Assembly (NCBI RefSeq): GCF_035958815.1
Contig: NZ_CP108383.1
Span: 62,001-126,000, forward strand
DNA length: 64,000 bases
Direction of reading: 5' to 3'
Origin: Nocardia sp. NBC_01327
GTDB taxonomy: Bacteria; Actinomycetota; Actinomycetes; Mycobacteriales; Mycobacteriaceae
Shown piece after piece: positions 38,697 through 46,973 of this stretch. Numbering within the stretch: the first letter of the stretch is position 1; every line of letters starts with the position of its first letter. The notes under the pieces are model-generated. The model was not told the DNA's origin, searched no databases, and was given only the letters and a program-made list of their open reading frames with translations. Made by a program: the position numbers and the translations under genes.

Positions 38697-39566
38697 GTGT
38701 TCGATGCCCATCTCCACATCTTCGACCCGCGGTTCCCGCTGGCCGAGAACGAGGGCTACCTGCCCGACCCGTACACCATTGCCGACTATCGGCGGCGCAT
38801 GCAGCGCTTCGATATCGACAGTGGCGCGGTGGTCGCCGGTTCCTTCCAGGGCAACGAGCACACCTTTCTCCGGGCCGCCCTCGCCGAATTGGGCGAGGGC
38901 TGGGTCGGCGTCGCGAATCTGAGCGAAGACGCCACCGACGAGGAGATCATCGAGCTGGACCGCGCAGGCGTGCGCGCGATCCGGTTCAATTTCAAGCGCG
39001 CGGGCGGCGATATCGTCGGGCTCACCATGCTGGCGCTGCGGGCCTACGAGCTGGTCGGCTGGCATGTGGAGCTGTATATCGACGGGTCCATGCTGGGATC
39101 GCTGGAACCGGTCATCACCAAGCTGCCGACGCTGTCCATCGATCACCTCGGCATGTCCGACGACTGCCTGCCGTATCTGCTGAATCTGGTCGATCGCGGG
39201 GCGAAGGTGAAGGCGTCCGGATTCGGCCGCGTCTCGATGAATGTGGGCACCGCGCTGCGGCGGATTCACGCGGTGAATCCGGAGGCGCTCATGTTCGGTT
39301 CCGATCTGCCCGGCACCCGCGCCGGGCGGCCGTTCCTGGACCGGGATATCAAGGTGATCGCCGATGCGGTCGGTGCCGACCTGCACCGGGTGCTGGAAGA
39401 CAATGCGCGCGCCTTCTACCGGCTGCCCGCCAAGGAACCCCGCTTCGCCGATCCGACGCCGACGCTGCCGCTGGTCGCCCCGCAATCGCCGACCCTGCGC
39501 CTGCACCGCTCCGAACTACCCCCGCCGCCGCCGGACACCATGCCGCTGCCCAGGATCGAGCGCTAG
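38697..39566 (+). CDS. Amidohydrolase family protein
   Basis: 289 residues. Amidohydrolase_2-type TIM barrel: FDAHLHIFDPRFP (metal-binding HxH) at the N-terminus, AIRFNFKRAGGD, LSIDHLGMSD and the late FGSDLPGTRAGRPF (metal-binding Asp). Related enzymes include lactonases and decarboxylases of aromatic or sugar-acid breakdown. The C-terminal 40 residues are Pro-rich (SELPPPPPDTMPLP) and outside the fold, which is unusual. Substrate unknown. GTG start. Confidence 0.83.
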   Translation: MFDAHLHIFDPRFPLAENEGYLPDPYTIADYRRRMQRFDIDSGAVVAGSFQGNEHTFLRAALAELGEGWVGVANLSEDATDEEIIELDRAGVRAIRFNFKRAGGDIVGLTMLALRAYELVGWHVELYIDGSMLGSLEPVITKLPTLSIDHLGMSDDCLPYLLNLVDRGAKVKASGFGRVSMNVGTALRRIHAVNPEALMFGSDLPGTRAGRPFLDRDIKVIADAVGADLHRVLEDNARAFYRLPAKEPRFADPTPTLPLVAPQSPTLRLHRSELPPPPPDTMPLPRIER

Positions 39567-39577
39567 CGGCCGCCTCG

Positions 39578-39605
39578 CCGTCCCGGCACGCTTATGCCCG
39601 GATCC
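39578..39605. repeat. Dispersed palindromic repeat, copy 4 (half element)
   Basis: One unit like the left arm of 33213-33293 (CCGTCCCGGCACGCTTATGC...) starts 12 bp after the amidohydrolase stop. A CAGCCGGGGGCTTG remnant follows at 39607. This copy sits between tandem and not convergent genes. Confidence 0.55.
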
Positions 39606-39656
39606 ACAGCCGGGGGCTTGCCGCGTCAGCGCACCCCCGCGTTATTGTCATACCGT

Positions 39657-39670
39657 CAACACCGGTGTTG
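39657..39670. promoter_or_regulatory. 14-bp perfect palindrome upstream of the racemase gene
   Basis: CAACACCGGTGTTG lies 44 bp before the GTG at 39714, in the expected promoter region. Such a site would suit a TetR-family dimer. Confidence 0.45.
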
Positions 39671-39713
39671 TGAGCCGGTGCGCACTGGAAAAGACGATGA
39701 ACCGAGGTAGGTC

Positions 39714-40811
39714 GTGAGCACTCCATCCACCGCCAAGCAGGGCCCGCTCGCGGGCGTCCGCGTTGTTGAACTGGCCGGGATCGGCCCCGGTCCGCACGCG
39801 GCGCTGCTGCTCGCGGATCTCGGCGCGGACGTGGTCCGGGTGCAGCGGCCGAACCAGTTCCCCGGACTCATGGAGCGGCCGCAGTGGCGTGGCCGCACCA
39901 TCGTCGAGGCGAATCTCAAGGATCCGGCCGATATCGAGAAGGTGCTCGGGCTCGTAGAGAAGGCCGATGTGCTCATCGAGGGCTTCCGGCCGGGCGTCAC
40001 CGAGCGCATGGGCCTGGGCCCCGACGCGGCGCTCGCGCGCAATCCGCGCCTCGTCTACGGCCGCATGACCGGCTGGGGCCAGGACGGGCCGATGGCCGAT
40101 CGCGCCGGGCACGACATCAACTACATCTCGCTGACCGGTGTGCTGAATGCCATCGGCCGCAAGGGCGAACGCCCCGTACCGCCGCTGAACATGGTGGGCG
40201 ACTTCGGCGGCGGCTCCATGTTCCTGGTCTTCGGCATTCTGGCCGCGCTGGTGGAACGGCAGAACTCGGGTAAGGGTCAGGTCATCGACTCCGCCATGAT
40301 CGATGGGGCGCTGGCCCTTTCGCACATGATCTGGGGCATGAAGGGCATGGGCCTGTGGTCCGATGAGCGCGGCACCAACCTGCTCGACACCGGTATGGCC
40401 TTCTACGACACCTATGAGACCTCCGACGGCAAGTACATGGCGGTCGGCTGCATCGAACCGCAGTTCTACGCCGCCATGCTGAAGGGCCTGGAGATCGACC
40501 CGGAGGGCCTGCCCTACCAGATCGACCCCAACGGCCAGGACCAGCTGCGCAAGCTGTTCACCGAGAAGTTCAAGACCAAGACCCGTGACGAGTGGTGGGC
40601 CATCTTCGAGCACACCGACGCCTGCACCACCCCCGTGCTGACTTTCACCGAGGCGGAACAGAATCCGCACATCGTGGCGCGCTCCGGGCTCATCGAGATC
40701 GACGGCGTGGTGCAGCACGCACCCGCGCCGCGCTTCTCCCGCACGCCGGGCGGCATCCCGACCCCGCCGCCGAACGAGGGCACCCCGATCGAAAGCGTCT
40801 GGGCGGACTAG
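39714..40811 (+). CDS. mcr: Alpha-methylacyl-CoA racemase (family III CoA transferase)
   Basis: 365 residues, the size of the mycobacterial enzyme (about 360). The family III CoA transferase/racemase fold begins [21 protein letters not shown]. The catalytic residues fit racemase and not transferase: His in [12 protein letters not shown] and Asp in [10 protein letters not shown]. It interconverts (R)- and (S)-2-methylacyl-CoA, needed for beta-oxidation of branched fatty acids and sterol side chains. GTG start with AGGTAGG upstream. A terminator follows in the convergent gap with the YceI gene. Confidence 0.93.
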   Translation: MSTPSTAKQGPLAGVRVVELAGIGPGPHAALLLADLGADVVRVQRPNQFPGLMERPQWRGRTIVEANLKDPADIEKVLGLVEKADVLIEGFRPGVTERMGLGPDAALARNPRLVYGRMTGWGQDGPMADRAGHDINYISLTGVLNAIGRKGERPVPPLNMVGDFGGGSMFLVFGILAALVERQNSGKGQVIDSAMIDGALALSHMIWGMKGMGLWSDERGTNLLDTGMAFYDTYETSDGKYMAVGCIEPQFYAAMLKGLEIDPEGLPYQIDPNGQDQLRKLFTEKFKTKTRDEWWAIFEHTDACTTPVLTFTEAEQNPHIVARSGLIEIDGVVQHAPAPRFSRTPGGIPTPPPNEGTPIESVWAD

Positions 40812-40858
40812 CTTTTCGAGTCGCGCCGACCCAGCGCGGCGGCACTCGGACATAATCC

Positions 40859-40888
40859 AGCGGCGGCACCCGAAGGGGCGCCGCCGCT
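40859..40888. terminator. Bidirectional hairpin terminator
   Basis: AGCGGCGGC (40859-40867) pairs with GCCGCCGCT (40880-40888), with further inner CCC/GGG pairs, between the convergent racemase and YceI genes. Confidence 0.7.
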
Positions 40889-40917
40889 TGGCATTTCGCT
40901 GATTTACGCCGGAAGGA

Positions 40918-41460
40918 TCAGGCGGACGGCTCGACGAGCTGGATATCGAGCTCGATGGCGATCTTGTCGCCCAGCATGGCGGTGGGGAGGCCGGCGGCGA
41001 TATTGAACTCGCTGCGCTTGATGACGCCGGTGGCGGTGAAGCCGGCGTGCTGCTTCTGATCGCCGGGGAAGACCTGCACGCCGCCCCATTCGACGTCGAG
41101 GGTGACGGGCTTGGTCACATTGCCGAGGGTGACCTCGCCGGTGACCTCGAACTCGGCGGCGACGGCGACCGGCTCGGTGACCTTGAAGTGCAGGGTGCTC
41201 AGGTTCGCGGTGTCGAGGATGTCGGCGCTGCGGACGTGGCCGTCGCGCGCCTCGTTGCCGGTGTCGAAGGAGTCGAGGTAGATGGTGGCCTCGATGACGG
41301 CCTTGCCGGCGTCGTCGGCGACGAAGCTGGTCTCGAACTTGTTGAAACGGCCGCGGACCTTGGAGATTCCCAGGTGGCGGGCGGTGAAGTTGACCGAGGA
41401 GTGGTTGGCATCCAGGGTCCAGGAGCCGGGGGCGATCACGGTCTGCTCAGAAGTCGTCAT
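40918..41460 (-). CDS. YceI family polyisoprenoid-binding protein
   Basis: 180 residues, a lipocalin-like barrel: WTLDANHSSVNFTARHLGISKVRGRF at the N-terminal half (seen in two blocks), AVIEATIYLDSFDTGNEARDGH, and GEVTLGNVTKPVTLDVEW. No signal peptide, so cytoplasmic, unlike E. coli YceI. The family binds isoprenoids or other amphiphiles. Leaderless start likely: TAGGCT is 6 nt before the ATG. A perfect palindrome lies just upstream of that box. Confidence 0.92.
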   Translation of the reverse strand: MTTSEQTVIAPGSWTLDANHSSVNFTARHLGISKVRGRFNKFETSFVADDAGKAVIEATIYLDSFDTGNEARDGHVRSADILDTANLSTLHFKVTEPVAVAAEFEVTGEVTLGNVTKPVTLDVEWGGVQVFPGDQKQHAGFTATGVIKRSEFNIAAGLPTAMLGDKIAIELDIQLVEPSA

Positions 41461-41466
41461 GCCGGA

Positions 41467-41472
41467 AGCCTA
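41467..41472 (-). promoter_or_regulatory. -10 box of leaderless YceI gene
   Basis: TAGGCT on the minus strand ends 6 nt before the ATG at 41460. Confidence 0.55.
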
Positions 41473-41473
41473 A

Positions 41474-41489
41474 CCGGACTTCAGTCCGG
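41474..41489. promoter_or_regulatory. Palindromic operator candidate at the YceI promoter
   Basis: CCGGACT-TC-AGTCCGG is a perfect inverted repeat directly upstream of the YceI -10 box and about 75 bp upstream of the divergent XRE regulator gene, which could bind it. Confidence 0.5.
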
Positions 41490-41561
41490 ATATCCACACC
41501 GTCCTGATCCTGGCATTGGCAGGGCGGGGCTAACGGGACCAGGACAGGGCACCATGGAGGG

Positions 41562-42383
41562 GTGTCCCGATCCGAATTCGCCGAGTTTCTCATTGCGCGG
41601 CGCGCGCAGCTGCAGCCCGAAGAGGTCGGCCTGCCCTCCGGCCGGCGTCGTCGCACGCCCGGACTGCGCCGTGAAGAGGTCGCCGCGCTGGCAGGCGTGA
41701 GCGCCGACTATCTGGCCCGCCTCGAGCAGGGCCGGGATACCAATCCCTCCACCTCGGTGCTGGGCGCGCTCGCGGACGCACTGCGGCTCAATGACGTCGA
41801 ACGGCATCACTTCGGCAGGCTCGCCCTGGGCATGGAGCAGAAGGAGACCTGCCCCACCGCCGGCCAGGCCGGCGAACAGGTCTCCGAGACATTGCGCGCG
41901 GTCATCGACTCCATGCACCCCACCCCGGCCTTCGTGCTCGGGCGCTGGATGGATCTGCTCGCCTGGAATCCGTCCTGGCGTGATTTCGCGGAACCCCTGG
42001 GCCTGTTCGACGAATCCGCGGGCGGCAATTTCGCGAACTATCTCTTCGCGCACCCCGACGCGCAGCGCTATTTCAGCAATTGGTCCGATGCCGCCGATAT
42101 CGCCGCCTCCGCACTGCGCAATGCGCAGACCCGATTCACCGACGACCGCAGCCTCGAGGCGCGGATCACCGCCCTGCAGCGCTATCCGGAATTCGATCGG
42201 CGCTGGCGGGAACACCGGGTGATCGACTATCGCAGCCGGGTGCTGCTCATCGAGCATCCGCTGCGCGGCCATGTCGAGGTGGAAATCGAGACCCTCGACC
42301 CGGCCGCCGACCTGAGCATTCAGGTGTGGCTGGTCGATCGCCGCAAGGCGCAGGCGCCCGGATTGCGGCTGGTCAACGAATAG
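41562..42383 (+). CDS. XRE-family regulator with MmyB-like ligand-binding domain
   Basis: 273 residues. N-terminal helix-turn-helix at residues 8-75 (GRRRRTPGLRREEVAALAGVS, then YLARLEQGRDTNPS). The rest is the MmyB/MLTR ligand-binding domain (PAFVLGRWMDLLAWNPSW, RYPEFDRRWREHRV), a PAS-like fold reported to bind fatty acids in this family. The gene is divergent from the YceI gene, whose product binds lipids, and may control it through the palindrome at 41474-41489 (inference). GTG start with GGAGGG too close to act normally. Confidence 0.9.
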   Translation: MSRSEFAEFLIARRAQLQPEEVGLPSGRRRRTPGLRREEVAALAGVSADYLARLEQGRDTNPSTSVLGALADALRLNDVERHHFGRLALGMEQKETCPTAGQAGEQVSETLRAVIDSMHPTPAFVLGRWMDLLAWNPSWRDFAEPLGLFDESAGGNFANYLFAHPDAQRYFSNWSDAADIAASALRNAQTRFTDDRSLEARITALQRYPEFDRRWREHRVIDYRSRVLLIEHPLRGHVEVEIETLDPAADLSIQVWLVDRRKAQAPGLRLVNE

Positions 42384-42436
42384 GTCCACGCCTCGTGGGC
42401 CCGTTCGTTCCTCCCGCTCACCATCGGCGGGCGAAC

Positions 42437-42442
42437 TACAGT
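42437..42442 (+). promoter_or_regulatory. -10 box of leaderless LuxR-type gene
   Basis: TACAGT lies 6 nt before the ATG at 42449. Confidence 0.5.
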
Positions 42443-42448
42443 TGACCT

Positions 42449-45073
42449 ATGGCTCGGAATTGGCCGATGGTCGAACGCGAGAACGAGCTCGAAACCATTA
42501 CGTCCGCGCTGACCGGCACTGATTTCGTCGGAGCGGTCCTCACCGGAGACGCGGGGGTCGGCAAAACCACGCTGGCCCGGCTGGCCACGACCGCGGTGAA
42601 CGGCAGTGCCGGGAACATTCGCTGGGTCGCCGGGACCGAATCCGCGCGCAGCATTCCACTCGGCGTGTTCGCGCATATGGTCGGCGTGTACACCGCGCAC
42701 GATCCCGTGACCTTCATGGCGGCCGCGCGGGAGGCGCTGCTCGCGGACGGGCACACCATTATCGGCGTCGACGACGCCCATCTGCTCGATCAGCTGTCCG
42801 CCACCCTGCTGCTGCAGCTCGCCATCGACAAGGCCGCGCACATTGTGGCCACCGTGCGCAGCGGGGTGCCGGTGCCGGATGCGGTGACCTCGCTGTGGAA
42901 GGACGGGCATCTGCTGCGCATCGATCTGTCGCCGTTCAGTCAGCGCCAGAGCGTGGAGCTGGTCGAGAATATGCTCGGCGGGCAGCTGGAGGGCTTCACC
43001 GCCAATCTCATGTGGGAATCCTCCGCCGGGAACGCGCTGTTCCTGCGGCATCTGGTCGAGGGCGCGCTGGAGGCGGGCACGCTGCGGCAGGTCAAGGGCG
43101 TGTGGCAGTTGCGCGGGCGCGCGGCCGTCACCTCGGAATTGGCTGCGCTGCTGGAGGATCGGGTGGAGCAGCTGCCCGAATCGGTGCTGCGGGTGCTGGA
43201 ACTGCTCACCTTCTGCGAGCCGATCGACCTGGATGTGCTCGCCGAGCTCGCGGGTGAGGAAGCCGTGGAGACCGCCGAATCACGCGGTGTCATAAGGATT
43301 GTCGAGAACGGCAGGCAACTGCTGGTGCGGTACAACCATCCGCTGTTCGGCGAGGTGATCCGGCGGCGGCTCGGCATCGCCTCGGCACGGCGATTGCGCG
43401 GGCGGCTGTACACCTCCCTGCGGGAACGGCCCATCAATTCCGCTCCCGACCGCATCCGGCTCGCCGAATTGGCTTTGGACAGTGATAAATCCGCCGATCT
43501 CGAACTATTCGAGGCCGCCGCGGCCGATGCCATCGGATTGGCGAATCTGCCACTGGGAGAACGATTCGCGCGGGCGGCGGTGGAGCGGCGCGGCGGTGTC
43601 GAGGCCGCCGATCTGCTGGCGCGGGCACTGCTGTGGCAGGGGCATCGCATCGAGGCCGAGCGCACGCTCGCGGTCTTCGATCCGGATCAGTTGAACGAGG
43701 TGCAGCTGGCGCGCTGGGGCAGTACCCGCGTGTCGAATCTGCTGTGGTCCATGGGCGATGCCGATCGCGCGGACGAGGTGCTGGATTCGGTGCGCCGCCG
43801 GGCGCAGCATCCCAAGATCGTGGCGACGCTGGACGGGCTCGCCTCCGCGTGTGCGGTCAATGAGAACAAGCTCGACGAGGCCTTCGCGCTGGCCGAACCC
43901 GTCATGGCCGCCGAGGACGCGCCGCCGTGGGCGGTCTGGTGGGCGGCGTTCGGCGGCGGCCTCGCCCTGGCGCTCATGGGACGGGGTGATGCCGCCCGGC
44001 AGTACGCGGCGCGGGGGCATGCCATCGAATCGCATATCGACGGGCTCAATCGGTTCATGTCCGCGCACGCGGAGGTGCTGGCGCTCACCTTCACCGGGGA
44101 TCTGAATGCCGCAAGGCGTTGTGCCAGTAGCCCTTACACCTATTCCTCGCCCGGCCAGTACCTCGCGTGGGGAATGACGAAGATTCTGCAGGGCACCGTC
44201 GATGTGGCACAGGGCCTGTTCCCGCAGGGCATCGACAATCTCGAACAGGCGCTCGCGGCGCTCACCACCGAGGGCGCGGCCGCCTGGATGTTCCCCGCGA
44301 GACTTCGTCTGGCCGAGGCGTATTCGGCGGTGGGGCGCGCCACCGACGCGGCCGAATCCATTGCCGCCGCCATCGAACGCGGCGGTCGGCACAGCGCCGT
44401 GTACGAACCGATGCTGGAGATCGCCAAGGCGTGGCAGGCCGCCGCCGAGGGCACCGTGACCCCCGCGATCCGGCTGGCGCTCGGTGCGGCCGATGCGGCG
44501 GCGCGCTCACATCAGCACGCCATCGAGGCCATGGCGCTGCATACCGCGGCGCGCTTCGGTGATCATTCGGTGGCGGGGCGGCTCGCGGATCTGGCCGCCC
44601 GGGTGGACGGGCGGCTGGTGCAGGTCCAGTCCCGGCACGCGGTGGCGGTCGCGGCGCACGACGGGGCCGGGTTGGACACTGCCGCAGCCGAATTCGAGGA
44701 GATCGGGGTGCTGCTGTCGGCGGCCGACGCCGCCGCGCAGGCCGCGTCCGCACACGAGCGCGCGGGAGATCGCCGCCGGCTGCTGGAATCGGCGGCCACC
44801 GCCAATCGGCTCGCCGCCGCGTGTGGCGGGGCCAGTACGCCCGCGCTGCGGCAGTCCGCGCAACCGTTGCCGCTCACCTCGCGGGAGCGGGAGATCGCGA
44901 ATCTGGTGGCCGCGGGACTGTCCAATCGGCAGATCGCCGATCGGCTCACCGTCTCGGTGCGCACCGTGGAGGGTCATCTCTACCGCGCCTGCATCAAGCT
45001 CGACGTCACCGATCGTGAGGCGCTGGCCGAACTCATGCGTGGCGGGTCATCTGTCGGCAAATCGGAAAGCTGA
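42449..45073 (+). CDS. Large ATP-binding LuxR-family regulator (LAL type)
   Basis: 874 residues. The N-terminal AAA-type ATPase has Walker A LTGDAGVGKTTLAR and Walker B TIIGVDDAHLLD. A central alpha-helical TPR-like region covers residues 350-790 with many Ala/Leu repeats. The C-terminal LuxR helix-turn-helix is LTSREREIANLVAAGLSNRQIADRL followed by VSVRTVEGHLYRAC. LAL regulators (MalT-like) are activated by ligand and ATP; the target operon is not evident because neighbours are unrelated. ATG start; probably leaderless. Confidence 0.93.
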   Translation: MARNWPMVERENELETITSALTGTDFVGAVLTGDAGVGKTTLARLATTAVNGSAGNIRWVAGTESARSIPLGVFAHMVGVYTAHDPVTFMAAAREALLADGHTIIGVDDAHLLDQLSATLLLQLAIDKAAHIVATVRSGVPVPDAVTSLWKDGHLLRIDLSPFSQRQSVELVENMLGGQLEGFTANLMWESSAGNALFLRHLVEGALEAGTLRQVKGVWQLRGRAAVTSELAALLEDRVEQLPESVLRVLELLTFCEPIDLDVLAELAGEEAVETAESRGVIRIVENGRQLLVRYNHPLFGEVIRRRLGIASARRLRGRLYTSLRERPINSAPDRIRLAELALDSDKSADLELFEAAAADAIGLANLPLGERFARAAVERRGGVEAADLLARALLWQGHRIEAERTLAVFDPDQLNEVQLARWGSTRVSNLLWSMGDADRADEVLDSVRRRAQHPKIVATLDGLASACAVNENKLDEAFALAEPVMAAEDAPPWAVWWAAFGGGLALALMGRGDAARQYAARGHAIESHIDGLNRFMSAHAEVLALTFTGDLNAARRCASSPYTYSSPGQYLAWGMTKILQGTVDVAQGLFPQGIDNLEQALAALTTEGAAAWMFPARLRLAEAYSAVGRATDAAESIAAAIERGGRHSAVYEPMLEIAKAWQAAAEGTVTPAIRLALGAADAAARSHQHAIEAMALHTAARFGDHSVAGRLADLAARVDGRLVQVQSRHAVAVAAHDGAGLDTAAAEFEEIGVLLSAADAAAQAASAHERAGDRRRLLESAATANRLAAACGGASTPALRQSAQPLPLTSREREIANLVAAGLSNRQIADRLTVSVRTVEGHLYRACIKLDVTDREALAELMRGGSSVGKSES

Positions 45074-45576
45074 TCAGTACAGCTTCCACAAAAGGCTTCT
45101 ACCAGCATCTGTGGGATTTATCTCGCCGTATGACGTCATCGATCGGATCGATTGATTCCGATCTGGAATTACCGGTTTCTCATCAGCTACCATCCCCCGC
45201 GAAGGTGGCCGAGCCCGGTCTCCGGGGACGGTTCCCATCTGATGAGAGTGGTGTTTCGGCGTGAGTCGTAGGCAGCGGATCTTGCGACTGAGCTTCCCGT
45301 TCCACCGGCCTCGCCACAGCCCGGCGGGCGACTCGGGAACGCATGGCGCGGGCGATTCGGCATCACCGCAATCGTCGGGTCCGCTCTGCGACCGGTGGCG
45401 TGTGCGCTTCCGGAGCTGAGTCCGCCGCCGAGAACGACTCGCGCAGGCGAGGGGGTGCGAAGTTCCGGACCTGGATATGGCGGCGATCGGCGGCGCGCAC
45501 CATCGAATTGCCTGGCACAGACGTGAATTGCACGTCGATCAAGTAGATCCACAACTGATGAGGGTGGTGATCCGGC
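45074..45576 (+). other. 503-bp gap holding a duplicated 5' region and a 52-codon remnant frame
   Basis: A weak AAGCTG/CAGCTT hairpin follows the LuxR gene (45067-45085). Bases 45239-45269 match 45555-45585 at 27 of 31 positions, the segment that surrounds the GTG of the lipoprotein gene. The first copy also has a GTG (45261) opening a frame of 52 codons that ends at 45419, beginning MSRRQRILRLSF. This frame is Arg/Ser/Pro-rich and not convincing as a protein. It may be the decayed start of a former tandem gene copy, or a second copy of a regulatory leader. Confidence 0.5.
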
Positions 45577-46680
45577 GTGACTCGTCGGAATTTCGACAGC
45601 AGGACCGGCGCGGCACGGCGCGCGATGATCGTGGGCACGCTTCCGCTCGCCCTCGCCGTGGCGTGCTCGAGCGCCACCGATCCGCAGAGCGCCGCACCGG
45701 CGAGCAGCGCGAACGGCACCGGGCCGTCGAGCACATCGCAGGCGCCGGGCGGGGTGCAGTCGCCCGGCGCCGCGCAGTCCCCGGGCGGGGCGCAATCGCG
45801 CGGCGAGGGCGCAGCCCAGGCGCCCGGAAACGGTGCGCCCGCACCACAATTCGCCAATCCGCGCTCCGCGCAGCCCGGCGTGGCCGCACCCACCGCCAAT
45901 GCCGATCGCCTGGAATTCCGTCCCGGACCGATCCAGCCCGGCGTCACCACCGTGCCCCGGCCCGCCGCACCGGGCCCGAGCGGAGGTACGAGCGCGAATT
46001 ACGCCGTCCCGCCGAACTTCCGCGCCATCCCCCAGCCCGAGGTGGCCCCCGCCATCAACTGGCAGGAACTGCACGCACCCACCGTCGTCACCCCGGTAGC
46101 CCCCATCGCACCCCCGCCCCGCACCCTCCGCCTGGGCAACTTCACCACCCCCGCCCCGGACCAACTCCCCGACAACATCCTGAACCCGGTGAACACCACC
46201 GCCGCCACCGCCGAAGCCGCGATCGCCACCGGCTTCAACTCCATCGGCATCAACCCCACCCGCTCCGACCGCATCGCCGCCGGCACCCTCGCCGGCGTGG
46301 CAGCGGGCGCCACCGGCGGCGCCCTGATCGCCGGTGTTCCGGCCGCGGTCCTGGGTGCAGCACCGGGCGCGGTGGCCGGTGCGGTCATCGGATTGGGCGT
46401 CGGCGCCGCCGTCGGCACCGTGGTGGCCGGCGGCCTGACCGCTGCCAGCGTTGTCGCAGGTGTGGCGACCGGCGGTGCGGCCGGAGCCCTTACCGCAATC
46501 CAGGCCGCCGCCGCAGCGCCCGAAGTCGCAGGTTTCGCAGGAGGCGGCGCACTGATCGGCGCAGGAGTCGGAGGCGCGGCAGGAGCCGCGATCGTCGGCA
46601 TCCCCGCCGCCGTGGTCGGCGGTGTCGCCGGTGGCGTAGCGGGCGGCGCAGTCGGCGGCTTCCTCGGCGGAGCCTTCTAA
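45577..46680 (+). CDS. Gly/Ala-rich lipoprotein with glycine-zipper C-terminus ('insoluble domain' type)
   Basis: 367 residues from a GTG. A basic N-terminus (RRNFDSRTGAARRAM) is followed by a hydrophobic stretch ending LPLALAVAC, a good lipobox. Residues 35-110 are Ser/Gly/Pro/Gln-rich with repeated SPGAAQSPGGAQS-style units. A moderately conserved middle (residues 150-210) contains INWQELHAPTVVTP and PDNILNPVNTTAATAEA. Residues 220-367 are a long chain of Gly/Ala/Val-rich helices (GGAAGALT, GAGVGGAAGA, GGVAGGVAGG) suitable for membrane insertion or aggregation. I recall Nocardia proteins called 'insoluble domain protein' with this build; function is unknown. Confidence 0.8.
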   Translation: MTRRNFDSRTGAARRAMIVGTLPLALAVACSSATDPQSAAPASSANGTGPSSTSQAPGGVQSPGAAQSPGGAQSRGEGAAQAPGNGAPAPQFANPRSAQPGVAAPTANADRLEFRPGPIQPGVTTVPRPAAPGPSGGTSANYAVPPNFRAIPQPEVAPAINWQELHAPTVVTPVAPIAPPPRTLRLGNFTTPAPDQLPDNILNPVNTTAATAEAAIATGFNSIGINPTRSDRIAAGTLAGVAAGATGGALIAGVPAAVLGAAPGAVAGAVIGLGVGAAVGTVVAGGLTAASVVAGVATGGAAGALTAIQAAAAAPEVAGFAGGGALIGAGVGGAAGAAIVGIPAAVVGGVAGGVAGGAVGGFLGGAF

Positions 46681-46699
46681 CCGCACGCCACACGAACTC

Positions 46700-46741
46700 A
46701 GCGCCTGCGCCGTGCGAATCCGCATGGCACAGGCGCTTTTT
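46700..46741 (+). terminator. Intrinsic terminator with T-tract
   Basis: AGCGCCTG (46700-46707) pairs with CAGGCGCT (46730-46737) with further inner pairs, followed by TTTTT through 46741. It starts 20 bp after the lipoprotein stop. Confidence 0.85.
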
Positions 46742-46899
46742 CATGGCTGGAGGCCACCGGTGGCCAAGGCGGTCACGCCCTTCCAGCTACCCGCGCCCGA
46801 GGGCTCGGCGCGCAGCTGCCAGCCGACGCACACCAAGAAACCCCCGTCATGCGTCAGCGTCCGGCCATTCGAATACGTATGGTGCGAGCACTCTTTCAT
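46741..46899 (-). CDS. Possible 52-residue small protein
   Basis: From the ATG at 46899 the frame reads MKECSHHTYSNGRTLTHDGG, then FLVCVGWQLRAEPSGAGSW and KGVTALATGGLQP. Third-codon-position GC is high, as expected for coding in this genome, and it contains two Cys, three His and two Trp. Its stop meets the terminator at 46700-46741, which makes sense for a converging gene. No Shine-Dalgarno or clear promoter was found and I know no family. It could be a real small protein or a remnant. Confidence 0.38.
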   Translation of the reverse strand: MKECSHHTYSNGRTLTHDGGFLVCVGWQLRAEPSGAGSWKGVTALATGGLQP

Positions 46900-46973
46900 G
46901 ATCAACGGGCTCTGATGGAGGGGCGCGGCGGCGTGTCGCCACCGTCAGAGCCCTCTCGGTGGATTGTGCGGGG

